Shown: positions 42,373-42,675 of the stretch, one piece after another | Position numbering within the stretch: the stretch's first letter is position 1 | Layout of the letters: the number at the start of each line of letters is the position of its first letter | Notes under the pieces: model-generated | The model's database searches: none | What the model was told of the DNA's origin: nothing | Seen by the model: only the letters and a program-made list of their open reading frames with translations | Translations under genes and position numbers: made by a program | Assembly: GCA_018647405.1 (NCBI GenBank) | Contig: JABGTD010000036.1 | Coordinates: 1-42,675, forward strand | Direction: 5' to 3' | DNA length: 42,675 nt | DNA from: Nitrososphaerota archaeon | GTDB lineage: Archaea > Thermoproteota > Nitrososphaeria > Nitrososphaerales > Nitrosopumilaceae

Positions 42373-42675
42373 CTAGGTATATTTCAAAACAATATCTTCT
42401 ATCACATCTGCTACATCTACACATCTGTCTGATGCAGTTTCCATAGTTTCGTAGATATCTTTTAGTTTGATTATGTGTATTGCGTCATTACTTTCAAAGA
42501 GTTCTGAGATTGCGGTTCTGTACAAATCATCAATTGTATGTTCAATATCACTTGTATTTCTGCAATGTTCAATCATTAATTTAGGATTTTTAATATTGTT
42601 TAATTTTGATACCATAAATTCAACCTCTTTTGTAGCATTGACCAGCTCTTTTGCCATTTCTAGTGTATGTGGTGG
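42373..42675 (-). CDS. DUF47 / PhoU-like Pit accessory protein, C-terminal part (cut by window edge)
   Basis: An open frame that enters from the right edge, giving 100 residues (PPHTLEMAKELVNATKEVEF...). It is all-helical with conserved acidic motifs EHTIDDLYR and ETASDRCVDVADVIEDIVLKY, which form metal-binding E/DxxxD patterns typical of PhoU-like DUF47 proteins. Full members have about 210 residues, so about half is outside the window. The Met at 42657 is internal and not a likely start, since the homologous part continues upstream. It is 9 bases upstream of the phosphate permease gene, with which it forms an operon. Confidence 0.88.
   Translation of the reverse strand, partial: PPHTLEMAKELVNATKEVEFMVSKLNNIKNPKLMIEHCRNTSDIEHTIDDLYRTAISELFESNDAIHIIKLKDIYETMETASDRCVDVADVIEDIVLKYT

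Overview
The window is a gene-dense, low-GC stretch of archaeal chromosome, most likely from an ammonia-oxidising member of the Nitrososphaerota (Thaumarchaeota; Nitrosopumilus/Nitrosarchaeum-like). The evidence is archaeal information-processing genes (TBP, SUI1/eIF1, Sec61-beta, type II methionine aminopeptidase, Tsr3, archaeal Elp3, a PAC2 proteasome-assembly protein), coenzyme F420 biosynthesis genes, a geranylgeranyl-reductase-like enzyme, DUF1512 and DUF2070 membrane proteins, and an SbtA-type bicarbonate transporter. No amo, nir or rRNA genes lie in the window, so the lineage call is an inference. I see no phage, insertion sequence or CRISPR array.

Layout. 1-5.8 kb: start of lysS, elp3 with an in-frame stop near its end, a Lys-rich repeat protein, a CPA2 antiporter, purM, a PAC2 protein and a winged-helix regulator. 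5.9-12.2 kb: Na+/Ca2+ exchanger, cofH-cofG, an HtrA protease, a membrane glycosyltransferase and a START-like protein. 12.3-16 kb: tRNA-binding OB-fold protein, tbp, DUF1512 protein overlapping a tiny zinc protein, map, tRNA-Pro and a small zinc-ribbon membrane protein. 16.1-25.8 kb: large secreted lamin-tail-domain protein, tsr3, a methyltransferase, a membrane-anchored solute-binding protein, a winged-helix/nuclease-like protein, DUF2070 and Sec61-beta. 25.9-30.8 kb: SSSCA1-type zinc protein, eIF1, CPBP protease, cofC-cofD, a thaumarchaeal-type secreted membrane protein and the RNase P RNA gene. 30.9-37.9 kb: APC permease with Usp domains, geranylgeranyl-reductase-like protein, an orphan oligopeptide-type ABC ATPase and the ergothioneine genes egtD/egtB. 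38-42.7 kb: an arsenic cluster (membrane protein, aquaporin, arsC, divergent arsR), sbtB-sbtA, and a PiT phosphate permease with its DUF47 partner.

Themes. cofG/H and cofC/D supply most of F420 synthesis from two loci. egtD and egtB face each other and should make the hercynine sulfoxide precursor of ergothioneine. arsR, arsC and an aquaporin form a plausible arsenate-reduction and arsenite-leak system with interlocked divergent promoters. sbtA-sbtB is a regulated bicarbonate uptake pair suited to an autotroph. Convergent neighbours repeatedly overlap at their 3' ends.

Additions beyond long ORFs: Sec61-beta (54 aa), a 59-aa zinc protein, two short single-span membrane ORFs, the truncated lysS start, the C-terminal part of the DUF47 gene, tRNA-Pro and the RNase P RNA. 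The most striking sequence observations are the elp3 in-frame stop, a swapped base pair in the P4 core helix of RNase P RNA, and the double palindromic TATA element between arsC and arsR.
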